This document shows positions 18,161-27,746 of a stretch of 64,000 nt of DNA, one piece after another. The DNA is from Faecalibacterium sp. I4-1-79. GTDB taxonomy: Bacteria > Bacillota > Clostridia > Oscillospirales > Ruminococcaceae. The notes beneath the pieces are model-generated. The model was not told the DNA's origin. It did no database searches and was given only the letters and a program-made list of their open reading frames with translations. The stretch's first letter is position 1; the number at the start of each line of letters is the position of its first letter. The position numbers were made by a program, and so were the translations under genes. The stretch is taken from the NCBI RefSeq assembly GCF_023347235.1, contig NZ_CP094467.1:124001-188000 (forward strand), written 5' to 3'.

Positions 18161-21100
18161 ATGGCACAGAAAAAGAAGGACAGTAAGATGATGGGCAAGA
18201 TCATCAAAACTGTCGTTTCGGGTGTGTTGTGTGTCGCATTGGCGGGCGGTATAGTTGCGGCCAATGTGCTGATCCCGCCCAACGCCAGCAGCGTGCAGAG
18301 CATTTTGGGCCTGAAGAGCGGAGGCATCGACAACAGCAAGGCAAAGACCGAAGGCATCAACATGGAGTACGGCAAGCCCGGCTTTGACACAGAGGATGCG
18401 CTGGTTGAGGATGAGATCGCCCTGAACAAGCAGATCGCAGCAGAGGGCATCGTTCTGCTGAAAAACGACGCTGGCAAGATGCCGTACAGCACGGATACGA
18501 CCTTCAGTTTTGTCAGCCATTCTGCTGTCAGCTACATTGGCGGCAATAAGGTCGATATGAAAACTGCTTTTGAAGATGCAGGCTTTGGCGTTAACGAAGC
18601 ACTCTGGAAATTCTATTCCGAAGGCAACGGCAAGGACTACGGTCTGGGCGCCGGTTCTGTTTCCTACGGTGATGACGAGGACTTTTCCATCAACGAATGC
18701 CCCCTGTCTGTCATGAAAGCAGAGCCGGGTCTGACCGACTCCATGCAGGGCACTGTTCCCGTTTTTGTGTTCAGCCGTGTGGCTGGCGAGGGCCGCGATA
18801 TGCCGCGCTCCATGTACAACCACACCGATGTGGAAGAGGACAAGACCAAGACCTACCTCGAGCCGGATTCCGTGGAACTGGAGATTCTCCAGTACCTGAA
18901 CGACAACTTTGACGATGTCGTGCTGCTGCTCAACTCCAGTGCAGCGGTCGATCTGAGCTGGGTGGAGGATTATCCCAGCATCCACACGGTCATCTCGGCT
19001 CCTGCCATGGGCGACTACGGCCTGTGCTCTCTGGCAGAGATCTTCTCCGGCAAGGTCAATCCTTCCGGCCGCACCGTGGATACCTATGAAGTGGATGCCA
19101 TGAACAGCCCGGCGGCGCAGAACTTCGGCGACTTTGCCTACTACGATGAGAATGGCAACCTCACCAAGTACAACTACGTCAGCTACAAAGAGGGCATCTA
19201 TGTTGGCTACCGCTACTACGAGACCCGTTACGAGGATAAAGTCCTCGGTCAGGGCAATGCGGGCGATTACAACTACGACGATGCTGTGATGTACCCCTTC
19301 GGCTACGGCCTGTCCTACACGGATTTCGAGTGGTCTGATTACGATACCAGCTGGGATGGCGATACCTGCACTGTGACCGTCAAGGTCACCAACACCGGTT
19401 CTGTTGCAGGCAAGGACGTTGTGGAAGTCTACGCACAGAGCCCTTACACCGATTATGACAAGGCCAACAAGGTGGAAAAGGCTGCCGTTGAACTGGTCGG
19501 TTACGCCAAGACCTCGGAGCTGGCTCCCGGTGCAAGCGAGACCGTGACGGTCACCTTTGACCAGGAACAGCTGAAGTCCTACGACTACACCAACGCCAAG
19601 ACCTACATCCTGGATGCCGGTGACTACTACATCACCGCAGCTAAGAATGCACACGATGCTGTCAACAACATCCTTGCCGTCAAGGGCAAGACTGTGGAAG
19701 ATGGCATGACCGCCGATGGTGACGCCGGGTTTGTGGCGACCTATACCCCGGCCAACGGCACCGTGGATACCACGACCTATAAGAACGACACCACCACCGG
19801 CGTGGAGGTCACCAACCAGCTGGATCATGCAAACGGCGGGCTGCAGTATCTCTCCCGCAGTGACTGGACTGGCACCTGGCCGACCGTTGACGGCGAGGTC
19901 AGCGACCAGATCAGCACCTGGGGCAACCCCATCAACGGCACCGATGCAAACGGCAACCCCGCTTCCTATACTTACTATAAGACCATCAGCAGCGAGGATC
20001 TGGCAAAGCTGGATTCCTTCGATTCCCTGAACCCCACCGATCCTTCTACCCTGACCGATGAGCTTGTCTACGGCAAGGACAACGGCCTCGGCCTGATCGA
20101 TATGCGTGGTCTGGATTACAACGACCCCAAGTGGAACGACCTGCTCGACCAGCTGACCCCCAGCGATTACCAGACCCTGATCACCCAGTCCGGCTATGGT
20201 ACGGCAGCCATCAAGTCGGTGGATAAGCCCTCCGCGACCGACCGAGATACTGCCACCGGCCTGATCAACTTCGGTTTCGATGCAAGCGGCAACCTCTACT
20301 TCAAGGGCAACATCACGCACTGCGGCGTGATCGTTCTGGCACAGACCTACAACGATGATCTGGCCACTCACTACGGCGAGAACATTGGCGACGAGTCCTA
20401 CTATCTGGATGTCGATGGCTGGTATGCACCGGCAGTCAACATGCACCGCACTGCATTCTCCGGCCGCAACAGCGAGTATTACTCCGAGGATCCGTTCATC
20501 GGCGGTCACATTGCTTCCCTCGAGTGTGAGGGTGTCGCCTCCCGCGGTATGTATGTCTTTGTCAAGCATTACGCCATCAACGATCAGGAGGACCACCGCG
20601 GCGACCGTGAAGGCCAGTACAGCATTGCGACCTTCCTGAACGAGCAGGCGGCCCGCGAGATCTACCTCAAGCCCTTTGAGATGTGCGTCAAGTCTGATAA
20701 GGTCGAGATGAACTATGCAAAGGACAACGGCGACGGCACTTACAGCAATGCCACCACCGAGATCCCGTCCGTCACCGGCATCATGACCTCCTTCAACCGC
20801 GTTGGCTATACCTGGGCCGGCGGCAACTACAACATGATCACCGGCCTGCTGCGCAACGAGTGGGGCTTCCACGGCTTTATCATCACCGACAACGCAAACA
20901 CCGGTGTCTTTATGGACGCTGGCCAGATGATCCAGGCCGGTGCAGACGGCAAGCTGACCAACCTGCCCACCGGCGCACGTTATACCTTCAATAAGAATGA
21001 TGTTTCGGATTATCACTATGGCCGTGAGGCAGTTCACAATATCCTGTACACCATTGCAAACTCCAAGGCAATGAACGGCGGTATGCCGGGCAGCCGTTAT

Positions 21101-21232
21101 CTGGCAAAGGTCGAGCCTTACCAGAAGGTCATCTACGCAGTGGATGGTGTCTGCGGCGGTCTGATCGTGGTTCTGGCCGTTCTGACGATCCTCCGCTTCC
21201 GCAAAAAGAAAGAGGACGTAAAAACCGTCTGA
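18161..21232 (+). CDS. Membrane-anchored GH3 beta-glycosidase with permuted domains
   Basis: A 1023-residue protein. ATG 18161 with GAAGGAG in front is chosen over earlier in-frame starts. One helix lies at about residues 17-35 and one at the C-terminus (GGLIVVLAVLTILRF followed by basic residues). The domain order is swapped relative to most GH3 enzymes: GH3 C-terminal domain first (AAEGIVLLKNDAGKMP), then fibronectin-like (PFGYGLSYTDFEW ... TNTGSVAGKDVVEVY), then the catalytic barrel (GRNSEYYSEDPFIGG, FVKHYAINDQE). A swapped order is known in some rumen GH3 enzymes. The nucleophile region reads GFIITDNANTG, not the common SDW/TDW form. Probably acts on short glycans outside the membrane. 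Confidence 0.88.
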   Translation: MAQKKKDSKMMGKIIKTVVSGVLCVALAGGIVAANVLIPPNASSVQSILGLKSGGIDNSKAKTEGINMEYGKPGFDTEDALVEDEIALNKQIAAEGIVLLKNDAGKMPYSTDTTFSFVSHSAVSYIGGNKVDMKTAFEDAGFGVNEALWKFYSEGNGKDYGLGAGSVSYGDDEDFSINECPLSVMKAEPGLTDSMQGTVPVFVFSRVAGEGRDMPRSMYNHTDVEEDKTKTYLEPDSVELEILQYLNDNFDDVVLLLNSSAAVDLSWVEDYPSIHTVISAPAMGDYGLCSLAEIFSGKVNPSGRTVDTYEVDAMNSPAAQNFGDFAYYDENGNLTKYNYVSYKEGIYVGYRYYETRYEDKVLGQGNAGDYNYDDAVMYPFGYGLSYTDFEWSDYDTSWDGDTCTVTVKVTNTGSVAGKDVVEVYAQSPYTDYDKANKVEKAAVELVGYAKTSELAPGASETVTVTFDQEQLKSYDYTNAKTYILDAGDYYITAAKNAHDAVNNILAVKGKTVEDGMTADGDAGFVATYTPANGTVDTTTYKNDTTTGVEVTNQLDHANGGLQYLSRSDWTGTWPTVDGEVSDQISTWGNPINGTDANGNPASYTYYKTISSEDLAKLDSFDSLNPTDPSTLTDELVYGKDNGLGLIDMRGLDYNDPKWNDLLDQLTPSDYQTLITQSGYGTAAIKSVDKPSATDRDTATGLINFGFDASGNLYFKGNITHCGVIVLAQTYNDDLATHYGENIGDESYYLDVDGWYAPAVNMHRTAFSGRNSEYYSEDPFIGGHIASLECEGVASRGMYVFVKHYAINDQEDHRGDREGQYSIATFLNEQAAREIYLKPFEMCVKSDKVEMNYAKDNGDGTYSNATTEIPSVTGIMTSFNRVGYTWAGGNYNMITGLLRNEWGFHGFIITDNANTGVFMDAGQMIQAGADGKLTNLPTGARYTFNKNDVSDYHYGREAVHNILYTIANSKAMNGGMPGSRYLAKVEPYQKVIYAVDGVCGGLIVVLAVLTILRFRKKKEDVKTV

Positions 21233-21251
21233 TCAACACATAGGAACAGAA

Positions 21252-21285
21252 GGGGCGGCGGGCAAACGCCCGCCCCCTTTTTTTT
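21252..21285 (+). terminator. Terminator between the two GH3 genes
   Basis: GGCGGGC (21257-21263) pairs with GCCCGCC (21268-21274), extended by a G-rich/C-rich outer stem, and is followed by eight T. It may only partly stop transcription into the next GH3 gene. Confidence 0.8.
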
Positions 21286-21303
21286 GATTGTCAGGAGAGA
21301 CCC

Positions 21304-23721
21304 ATGAAACACACAGATATCATCAAGAGCTTGTCTCTGGAACAGAAATGCGCCCTGCTGAGCGGCGGCACGGTGTTCACAACCCGGGCGCTGCCGGGCA
21401 AGGGCATCTCGGCCATTACCCTGTCGGACGGCCCTAACGGCGTGCGCAAGCAGGCGGGCGCAGCCGACCATCTGGGCCTGAACCCCAGTGTGCCCGCCAC
21501 CTGCTTCCCTACCTCGGCTACCGTGGCCAACAGCTGGGACCCCGCGCTGGGCGAGGCTGTGGGCGCAGCCATGGGCGAAGAAGCAGCGGCACAGGGCGTG
21601 TCGGTGCTGCTGGGCCCCGGCCTGAACATCAAGCGCAGCCCCCTGTGCGGCCGCAACTTCGAGTATTTCTCGGAGGATCCCTACCTTGCCGGTAAGATGG
21701 CGGCGGCCTACGTCCGCGGCATCCAGAAAAACGGCATTGCCGCCTGCCCCAAACACTTTGCCGTGAACAGTCAGGAGCTGCGCCGCATGGCCTCGGATTC
21801 CATCGTGGACGAGCGCACCCTGCGGGAAATTTACCTGACCGGCTTCGAGATGGTGGTCAAGGAGGCACAGCCCAAGACCATCATGTCCGCCTATAACCTT
21901 GTCAACGGCACCTACGCCAACGAGAACGCCCACCTGCTCATGGATATCCTGCGCAGGGACTGGGGCTTTGACGGCGCGGTGGTCACCGACTGGGGCGGCA
22001 GCAACGACCACGCCTTGGGCGTAAAGAACGGCTCTACGCTGGAAATGCCTGCCCCCGGCGGGGACGCCATCCGGGAGCTGATGAAGGCGGTGCAGACCGG
22101 CAAGATCACCGAAGCGGACGTGGACGCCCGGCTGGAGGAGCTGCTGGAACTGGTGTTTACCACCAAGGCGGCGGTGGACGCCGCACCCGGCAAGTTCGAT
22201 GCCGACGCCCACCACGCACTGGCACGCCGGGCTGCTGCCCAGAGCATCGTGCTGCTGAAGAACGAAAACAGCCTGCTGCCCCTTGCAAAAGGGGAAAAGG
22301 TGGCGGTCATCGGCGACTTTGCCGAGACCCCCCGCTATCAGGGTGCAGGCTCCAGCGCCGTCAACTCCATCAAGGTGGATTCCTTTCTGGACTGCCTTGC
22401 CGAAAGCGGCCTGAACAGCGTCGGCTACGCCAAGGGCTTTGACCGGCAGGGCAAGCCCGATGGGGCACTGAAAGCCGAGGCGGTGCTGCTGGCAAAGAAC
22501 GCCAATGTGGTGCTGCTGTGCATGGGTCTGGACGAGATCAAGGAGAGCGAGGGCATCGACCGCGCCGACATGAAGCTGGCAGAGAACCAGCTGGAACTGC
22601 TGGCAGCTGTGGCGGCGGCAAACCCCAACGTGGTGGTGCTGCTGAGTGCAGGCTCCTCGCTGGAAAGCGCATGGGTCAAGGACTGCAAGGCGCTGGTCTA
22701 CGGCTGTCTGGGCGGTCAGGCCGGTGCGGGCGCACTGGTCGAGGTGCTCACCGGCGCGCAGAACCCCTGCGGTAAGCTGGCTGAGACCTGGGCGCGCAGC
22801 TACGCCGACACCCCCGCAAAGGCGCATTTCGGCGGCGACGGCCCCACTGTGGAGTACCGCGAGGGTCTGTATGTGGGCTACCGCTACTACGACACCGCCG
22901 GTGTGCCCACCGCCTTCCCCTTCGGCTACGGCCTGAGCTACACTAGCTTTGCGTACAGTGACCTGAAAGCAGACGAAAAGGGCGTGACCCTGACTGTCAC
23001 CAACACCGGCAGCTGTGCAGGTGCCGAGGTGGTGCAGCTGTATGTGGCAAAGCCGGATGCAAAGGTTTTCCGCCCCGTCAAGGAGCTGAAGGGCTTTACC
23101 AAGGTGCAGCTGGAAGCCGGAGAGAGCAAGACCGTCGCCATCCCGCTGGACGATAAGGCGTTCCGCTACTGGAACGTCAAGACCGACCGCTGGGAGGTGG
23201 AGGGCGGCAGCTATCAGCTGCTGGTGGGCGCTTCCAGCGCCGATATCCGCTTGACTGCCGCTGTCACGGTGGCGGGCACCGGCGCACCCGACCCCTATGC
23301 GGGCAAAAATCTGGAGCATTACCGCACCGCGCAGGTGCAGAACGTGCCGGACGCGGAGTTTGAAGCGCTGCTGGGCCATGCCATCCCGGAGAACAAAGTG
23401 CACATCGACCGCAACATGACGCTGGGCGAGATGGGACACGGACGCAGCCCCATCGGCTGGCTGGCAGCGGCGGTACTGGGTGCCCTGCTGCGCCGCAGCA
23501 TCAAAAAAGGCAAGCCCGACCTGAACATCCTGTTCCAGTACAATATGCCTCTGCGTGCGCTGGCCAAAATGACCAACGGCGCTATCAGCATGGGCATGGT
23601 GGACGGCATCGTGATGGAGCTGCAGGGCTTCTGGATCATCGGCCTTGTGCGGGTGATCGTGGAGGCCGTGAAGAACCTTGTGCTGAACAGCCGCATGGAA
23701 GAGCGTCTGAAAAACAGCTGA
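21304..23721 (+). CDS. GH3 beta-glucosidase, conventional domain order
   Basis: An 805-residue enzyme. Catalytic barrel first (SDGPNGVRKQ, GRNFEYFSEDPYLAGKM, CPKHFAVNSQE, nucleophile Asp in GAVVTDWGG), then the C-terminal domain (AAAQSIVLLKNENSLLPL) and fibronectin-like domain (FPFGYGLSYTSFAYSD ... VTNTGSCAGAEVVQLYV). About 100 extra residues at the end contain hydrophobic stretches, perhaps a membrane association. There is no signal peptide, so it is probably intracellular. CAGGAGAG precedes ATG. It follows the permuted GH3 gene and precedes a GtrA-like gene by 13 bases. Confidence 0.93.
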   Translation: MKHTDIIKSLSLEQKCALLSGGTVFTTRALPGKGISAITLSDGPNGVRKQAGAADHLGLNPSVPATCFPTSATVANSWDPALGEAVGAAMGEEAAAQGVSVLLGPGLNIKRSPLCGRNFEYFSEDPYLAGKMAAAYVRGIQKNGIAACPKHFAVNSQELRRMASDSIVDERTLREIYLTGFEMVVKEAQPKTIMSAYNLVNGTYANENAHLLMDILRRDWGFDGAVVTDWGGSNDHALGVKNGSTLEMPAPGGDAIRELMKAVQTGKITEADVDARLEELLELVFTTKAAVDAAPGKFDADAHHALARRAAAQSIVLLKNENSLLPLAKGEKVAVIGDFAETPRYQGAGSSAVNSIKVDSFLDCLAESGLNSVGYAKGFDRQGKPDGALKAEAVLLAKNANVVLLCMGLDEIKESEGIDRADMKLAENQLELLAAVAAANPNVVVLLSAGSSLESAWVKDCKALVYGCLGGQAGAGALVEVLTGAQNPCGKLAETWARSYADTPAKAHFGGDGPTVEYREGLYVGYRYYDTAGVPTAFPFGYGLSYTSFAYSDLKADEKGVTLTVTNTGSCAGAEVVQLYVAKPDAKVFRPVKELKGFTKVQLEAGESKTVAIPLDDKAFRYWNVKTDRWEVEGGSYQLLVGASSADIRLTAAVTVAGTGAPDPYAGKNLEHYRTAQVQNVPDAEFEALLGHAIPENKVHIDRNMTLGEMGHGRSPIGWLAAAVLGALLRRSIKKGKPDLNILFQYNMPLRALAKMTNGAISMGMVDGIVMELQGFWIIGLVRVIVEAVKNLVLNSRMEERLKNS

Positions 23722-23734
23722 AAGGAAGCAGGCT

Positions 23735-24289
23735 ATGAATTTCTGGAATAACTTCGCGGCAAAGCACCCCGCCGCTGCCAAGTGGGTGCGCGAGGGCGGT
23801 CTGTTCGTCATCGTGTCCAACCTCATCACTGTGTTCAAGTACCTGCTGCTGCAGTTTCTGCCCAAGGCCTTTGCAAGCCTGCCGGTGGTGGATTTCGGCT
23901 GGCCGGGCATCGACATTACCCTGTTCGGCGAGACCTTCAAGTGGAATATCCTCGGCTACGATGCCGCCCACGGCGGTCTGCCCTACTTCTGCGCCTACAT
24001 GATCGCCATGGTCATCGGCGAGTGCATCAACTTCCCCATCCAGCGTAACTTTGTGTTCCGCAGCAAGGGCAATCTGGCAAAGCAGATCGGCTGGTATGTG
24101 CTGGCGTTCTGCATCATCACCTGCATCGTCAACTCCATCAACTGCATCTGGGTGGCGGTGGCAGGCCTGCTGGTGCCGGACTTCATCTACAACATCGGCA
24201 CCACCGTCCTCAACGGCGGTATCTCCATGGTCATCTTCTTCTTTGTGAATAAGATCATCTTCCCGGAGGGCGAAAAAGCCGCCAAATAA
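23735..24289 (+). CDS. GtrA-like four-helix membrane protein
   Basis: A 184-residue protein with four predicted membrane helices and the family motif INFPIQRNFVFRSKG between helices two and three. GtrA-like proteins are thought to move lipid-linked sugars or to assist cell-surface polysaccharide synthesis. AAAGGAAG precedes the start and the gene sits 13 bases after the GH3 gene, so they form one transcript. The N-terminal part is longer than in short GtrA proteins. Confidence 0.75.
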   Translation: MNFWNNFAAKHPAAAKWVREGGLFVIVSNLITVFKYLLLQFLPKAFASLPVVDFGWPGIDITLFGETFKWNILGYDAAHGGLPYFCAYMIAMVIGECINFPIQRNFVFRSKGNLAKQIGWYVLAFCIITCIVNSINCIWVAVAGLLVPDFIYNIGTTVLNGGISMVIFFFVNKIIFPEGEKAAK

Positions 24290-24330
24290 TAAGCCATTCT
24301 CCTTCATTTTCTTCTTTTCATCATAAGCCG

Positions 24331-24366
24331 AAAGGGCTGCTCCGTTACCCGGGGCAGCCCTTTTGG
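24331..24366 (+). terminator. Terminator of the GH3 operon
   Basis: AAAGGGCTGC (24331-24340) pairs with GCAGCCCTTT (24354-24363) and ends in T. Confidence 0.85.
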
Positions 24367-24443
24367 TTTGGGGGGGGGTGCCTGCCGCAGCCGTCTTATT
24401 TTTGTTTTTCTGCACAAAATGTTCTGCGGGCAGGGTTTTCCTC

Positions 24444-24472
24444 TTGACAAGCGGGCAAATGTTTCGTACTAT
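24444..24472 (+). promoter_or_regulatory. Promoter of rny
   Basis: TTGACA (24444-24449) and TACTAT (24467-24472) are 17 bases apart. Confidence 0.75.
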
Positions 24473-24479
24473 ATTTAGT

Positions 24480-24742
24480 AGTATGGAATCAAAGACGCTG
24501 TACGCAGGTTTCAGTGTGACCCTGTACCCGTTTCAGGCAAAGCGTGCCTGTTTGATATAAAATGGAACCGTAAAGAGAAAAGCCGTATGCTTTTGCCCGT
24601 GCCGCCGGTTTTGGGCGGTGCGTATGCTTTTGGTGTCACTTTTTGGATTGAAAGCTCTTTCTATATCATTGCCCGTGTCCTGCTGCGCAGCGTCTCCTGC
24701 TTTTAATTTTGCATTGAATTGAAACAAAGGAGAGTGAACGCA
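24480..24742 (+). other. Long 5' leader of rny
   Basis: About 260 bases lie between the predicted start site and the rny ATG with no supported reading frame. AAAAGC...GCTTTT at about 24577-24633 brackets a GCCGCC/GGGCGGT hairpin. This may be a control region, for example for cleavage of the mRNA by the enzyme itself (inference). Confidence 0.35.
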
Positions 24743-26314
24743 ATGACCGCGATCGGAGTGATCGTGGCCTTGATCGTTGCTGTTGTCGGTGTGGCTGCGG
24801 GCTATTTTATTGGTTACAACAACCGTAAAAAGACCGCTGAAGCCCAGATCGGCAGCGCCGAGGCCGAGGCTACCCGGCTGGTGAACGAGGCGATCAAGAC
24901 CGCCGACCAGAAGCGCAAGGAAGCGGTTCTGGAAGCAAAGGACGAGGCTTTCCGTCTGAAAGCCGAGGTCGATGCCCAGAAGGCAGAGGCCGACAAGGAA
25001 ATCAAGCAGCGCCGTGCGGAGATCAGCCGTCAGGAGAACCGCATCGACCAGAAGGAAACGGCGCTGGACCGCAAGACCGAAGCGCTGGAAAAGAAGGAAG
25101 AAGAGCTGAAAAAGCGCGCTGCCGAGGCCGAGGAGCGTCTGGCAGAGATCGATGCTTTGCGCGCCAAGGAGATGGAGCGTCTGGAAACGCTGGCCGGCCT
25201 GAGCCAGGAGGACGCCCGCGAGGTGCTGCTGCACAAGGTGGACGAGGAGCTGACCCACGAAAAGGCCGTGCGCGTTGCCGCCTACGAGACCGACCTGAAG
25301 GAAAACTGCGATAACATCGCCCGCAACCTCATCGGACAGGCCGTCAGCCGCTGCGCTGCCGACCATTGCAGCGAGACCACCGTCAGCGTGGTGCCGCTGC
25401 CCAGCGATGAAATGAAGGGCCGCATCATCGGCCGCGAGGGCCGCAACATCCGCGCACTGGAAACCGCTACCGGCGTGGATCTGATCATCGACGATACCCC
25501 GGAGGCCATTACCCTGTCCTCCTTCGACCAGACCCGCCGCGAGGTGGCCCGCATGACGCTGGAGCGCCTGATCGGCGATGGCCGCATCCACCCCGCCCGC
25601 ATCGAGGAGACGGTGGAAAAGTGCCGCCACGATCTGGAACTGCAGATGAAGCGTGAGGGCGAGCGTGCGGTGATGGAGCTGGGCATCCACGGCCTGCACC
25701 CGGATCTGATCAAGCTGATCGGTCGGCTGAAGTACCGCACCAGCTTTGGCCAGAACGCCCTGACCCACAGCATGGAAGTGGCTTGGGTGGCCGGTCTGCT
25801 GGCAGGCGAGATGGGCGTGAACGTCACCATGGCACGCCGCGCCGGTCTGCTGCATGATATCGGCAAGGCACTGGATCACGAGATCGAGGGCAGCCACGTC
25901 CAGATCGGCGTGGACATCTGCCGCAAGTACAAGGAGAACACCCAGATCATCCACGCCATTGAGGCACACCACGGCGACGTGGAGCCCAAGACCCCGCTGG
26001 CCTTCATCATTCAGGCTGCCGACGCCATCAGCGCCGCCCGCCCGGGTGCCCGCCGCGAGAACGTGGAAAGCTACGTCAAGCGCCTTGAAAATCTGGAGGA
26101 GATCTCCTCCGGCTTCGAGGGCGTGGAGCAGGCCTTTGCCGTACAGGCAGGCCGCGAGGTGCGAATTCTGGTCAAGCCCGACGTCATCAGCGACGATCAG
26201 GTCATCCTGCTGGCACGCGCTATCGCAAAAAAGATCGAGGATACGCTGGATTACCCCGGCCAGATCAAGGTCAACGTCATCCGCGAGAGCCGCGCTGTGG
26301 AGTACGCAAAATAA
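24743..26314 (+). CDS. rny: Ribonuclease Y
   Basis: A 523-residue endoribonuclease that starts mRNA decay at the membrane. N-terminal membrane helix ([21 protein letters not shown]), long coiled coil (about residues 30-200), KH domain ([15 protein letters not shown]) and HD domain ([12 protein letters not shown]). AAAGGAGAG precedes ATG 24743; the frame from 24719 lacks a site. Length is typical. It is transcribed alone from a strong promoter and closed by a strong terminator. Confidence 0.97.
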   Translation: MTAIGVIVALIVAVVGVAAGYFIGYNNRKKTAEAQIGSAEAEATRLVNEAIKTADQKRKEAVLEAKDEAFRLKAEVDAQKAEADKEIKQRRAEISRQENRIDQKETALDRKTEALEKKEEELKKRAAEAEERLAEIDALRAKEMERLETLAGLSQEDAREVLLHKVDEELTHEKAVRVAAYETDLKENCDNIARNLIGQAVSRCAADHCSETTVSVVPLPSDEMKGRIIGREGRNIRALETATGVDLIIDDTPEAITLSSFDQTRREVARMTLERLIGDGRIHPARIEETVEKCRHDLELQMKREGERAVMELGIHGLHPDLIKLIGRLKYRTSFGQNALTHSMEVAWVAGLLAGEMGVNVTMARRAGLLHDIGKALDHEIEGSHVQIGVDICRKYKENTQIIHAIEAHHGDVEPKTPLAFIIQAADAISAARPGARRENVESYVKRLENLEEISSGFEGVEQAFAVQAGREVRILVKPDVISDDQVILLARAIAKKIEDTLDYPGQIKVNVIRESRAVEYAK

Positions 26315-26325
26315 AGCCTTTTCCG

Positions 26326-26362
26326 CAGGCTGCCGTGTTTTTTGCACGGCAGCCTGTTTTTT
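26326..26362 (+). terminator. Terminator of rny
   Basis: CAGGCTGCCGTG (26326-26337) pairs perfectly with CACGGCAGCCTG (26345-26356), followed by six T. Confidence 0.92.
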
Positions 26363-26485
26363 ACGCCGAAACGATTGCATTTCCTGTTAAAAAAAGGTAT
26401 CATGGATGCAGAAGAAAGCAAAAAGAACTGCGTCCGTGCGGATGCAGACCCGCAACGACCCCGGAACGGAAAGGAGCATCGTTTT

Positions 26486-27028
26486 ATGAAAAACTGGAAA
26501 AAACTGCTGGCCTGCCTGCTGGTCAGCCTGATGGCACTGACCGTGTTCACCGCCTGCGATGCCAGCGTGGGTGCGCCCATGGTGCCGAAGCGCTCCACTG
26601 CTGAAAGCGCAAAGGCGCTGTGCGATAGATTCAAGGTGAGCTACAGCGAGGAGCTGAGCGACAAAGCCTATACCATCGCAAGCTGGGTCACCGACTCTTC
26701 GGTGTCCTGCGATACGAGCAAGGACAAGGACAAGACCGAGCTTTACCGCTGGGCCCATGTAGACAATGTTGTAAAAACCTATCTGGAGAAGAAGAGCTAC
26801 GCCACTGCGTTTGAAAACATGGGCATGGGCATTCTGGGCACTGATACCTTTACCCCGGGCTTTGACTGGAAGCCGGACGCCGACGACCCCTCGGACATTA
26901 TCTTTGTCCTGCCGAAGGACGGCACTTATCCCGAAGCTATGACCAAAGCGGCAGAGGGCAAAACCAAGCTGGGCGTTGCCTACGTGGTAAAGGACGGCGT
27001 AAGATACGCCGTGGTGCTGTTTGGGTAA
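26486..27028 (+). CDS. Small lipoprotein of unknown function
   Basis: A 180-residue protein with a lipoprotein signal (KKLLACLLVSLMALTVFTAC; cleavage before Cys). The mature part is rich in Lys and Asp and has no domain I recognise. AAAGGAG sits 12 bases before ATG 26486. It follows rny but lies behind a terminator, so it has its own promoter. No close partner gene is visible. Confidence 0.75.
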   Translation: MKNWKKLLACLLVSLMALTVFTACDASVGAPMVPKRSTAESAKALCDRFKVSYSEELSDKAYTIASWVTDSSVSCDTSKDKDKTELYRWAHVDNVVKTYLEKKSYATAFENMGMGILGTDTFTPGFDWKPDADDPSDIIFVLPKDGTYPEAMTKAAEGKTKLGVAYVVKDGVRYAVVLFG

Positions 27029-27039
27029 AACCATTTTAA

Positions 27040-27125
27040 ATGTGCGCCGCGTTCGCTATGCACATCAATAGCGGAAGTATGATTTAAATTTTGGGGAGCG
27101 GAACGTCTGCGGACGTTCCGCTCCC
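27040..27125 (+). repeat. Element C, copy 1 (dual hairpin)
   Basis: Stem P1 is ATGTGC (27040-27045) with GCACAT (27060-27065). After a 28-base linker with AATAGCGGAAG comes stem P2, a perfect 14-bp stem (27094-27107 with 27112-27125) closed by the loop TGCG. The usual tail TCACGGGAGGG is displaced to 27384-27394 by an inserted element. Confidence 0.75.
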
Positions 27126-27132
27126 TTGTTTT

Positions 27133-27383
27133 GGGTAGCTTGAGCGAGCGACAACCACCAGCTCCGCTGGTGGAGTAGAAAATGCTTTAGCTATAAGATT
27201 CGAGCGAAGAGAGATGACAAAGAAATTGTCATCTTAGAAGATGCACTTTGCAACATAGCTCGTTAGAGCGGTAGGGCAGGTAATGCAGATGAAAGATGCT
27301 TGCTCGTGGCCCCTTAAGGGGCTTTGCTAGTATTATGCCCTTCTAGGGCTTACTCAAGCCACCGGCTCAGCCGGTGGTTTTGA
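27133..27383 (+). mobile_element. Hairpin-rich non-autonomous element, IS200/IS605-like
   Basis: About 250 bases without a reading frame hold CCACCAG-CTCCG-CTGGTGG (27155-27173), GATGACAA/TTGTCATC (27213-27233), GCCCC-TTAA-GGGGC (27309-27322), GCCCT/AGGGC (27337-27349) and CCACCGGCT-C-AGCCGGTGG (27359-27377). GCTTGAG (27138-27144) and CTCAAGC (27353-27359) could close the whole fold. Subterminal hairpins with no target duplication are typical of IS200/IS605 derivatives. It interrupts the tail of element C copy 1. A structured RNA is the alternative reading. Confidence 0.5.
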
Positions 27384-27580
27384 CTCACGGGAGGGAGCCT
27401 TTGGCATGGCGGGAAAGTTTGCGGCGGGGGAATTACCCCCTCAGGCTCACTACGTTCGCCAGCTCCCCCAAGGGGACGCCTTTTGGCAATGCCGTAAAGT
27501 TACCCGTCACCGCTGAAGCCGTCCCCTTGGGGAAGGTGGCATCGCCGCAGGCGATGACGGAAGGGGTTCCCCACCCGTGA
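27384..27580. repeat. Repeat family A copy, mosaic of small hairpins
   Basis: It contains the family A blocks GGGAGGGAGCCTTTGGCA, GGCGGGAAAGTTTGCG, CAAGGGGACGCCTTTTGG and AAGCCGTCCCCTTGGGG, shared with copies at 29.2-29.4, 37.6, 51.7 and 60.6-60.85 kb. Internal stems include ATCGCC/GGCGAT. The whole gap 27029-27746 has no supported gene. Confidence 0.7.
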
Positions 27581-27685
27581 AAAAGTGGCTCAGAAACGCC
27601 CGCAGGCGTTTCTGAGCCACAAATTATAATAATCTTTCCGCTGATTATGCGCAAAGCAACGCGGAGCGCATTCAAAATCGTCCCA
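27571..27685 (-). repeat. Element C, copy 2 (dual hairpin)
   Basis: On the minus strand: P1 ATGCGC/GCGCAT (27647-27671) and, after a conserved linker with CAGCGGAAA, P2, a perfect 16-bp stem (27585-27600 with 27605-27620) around TGCG. The tail TTTTTCACGGGTGGGG follows. Confidence 0.8.
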
Positions 27686-27746
27686 CGCAAAAAGCAGCCG
27701 CCGCACTTTCTCGTGCAGCGGCTGCTTTGTTTGTGCTATGATGCGA

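Noticed and set aside
18152-21037. 961-codon open frame on the minus strand
   Set aside because: It is the antisense shadow of the GH3 gene in GC-rich DNA; no ribosome site, no domain, and biased towards His/Gly/Val-rich peptides.
21133-23940. 935-codon open frame on the minus strand
   Set aside because: Antisense shadow of the second GH3 gene, same reasoning.
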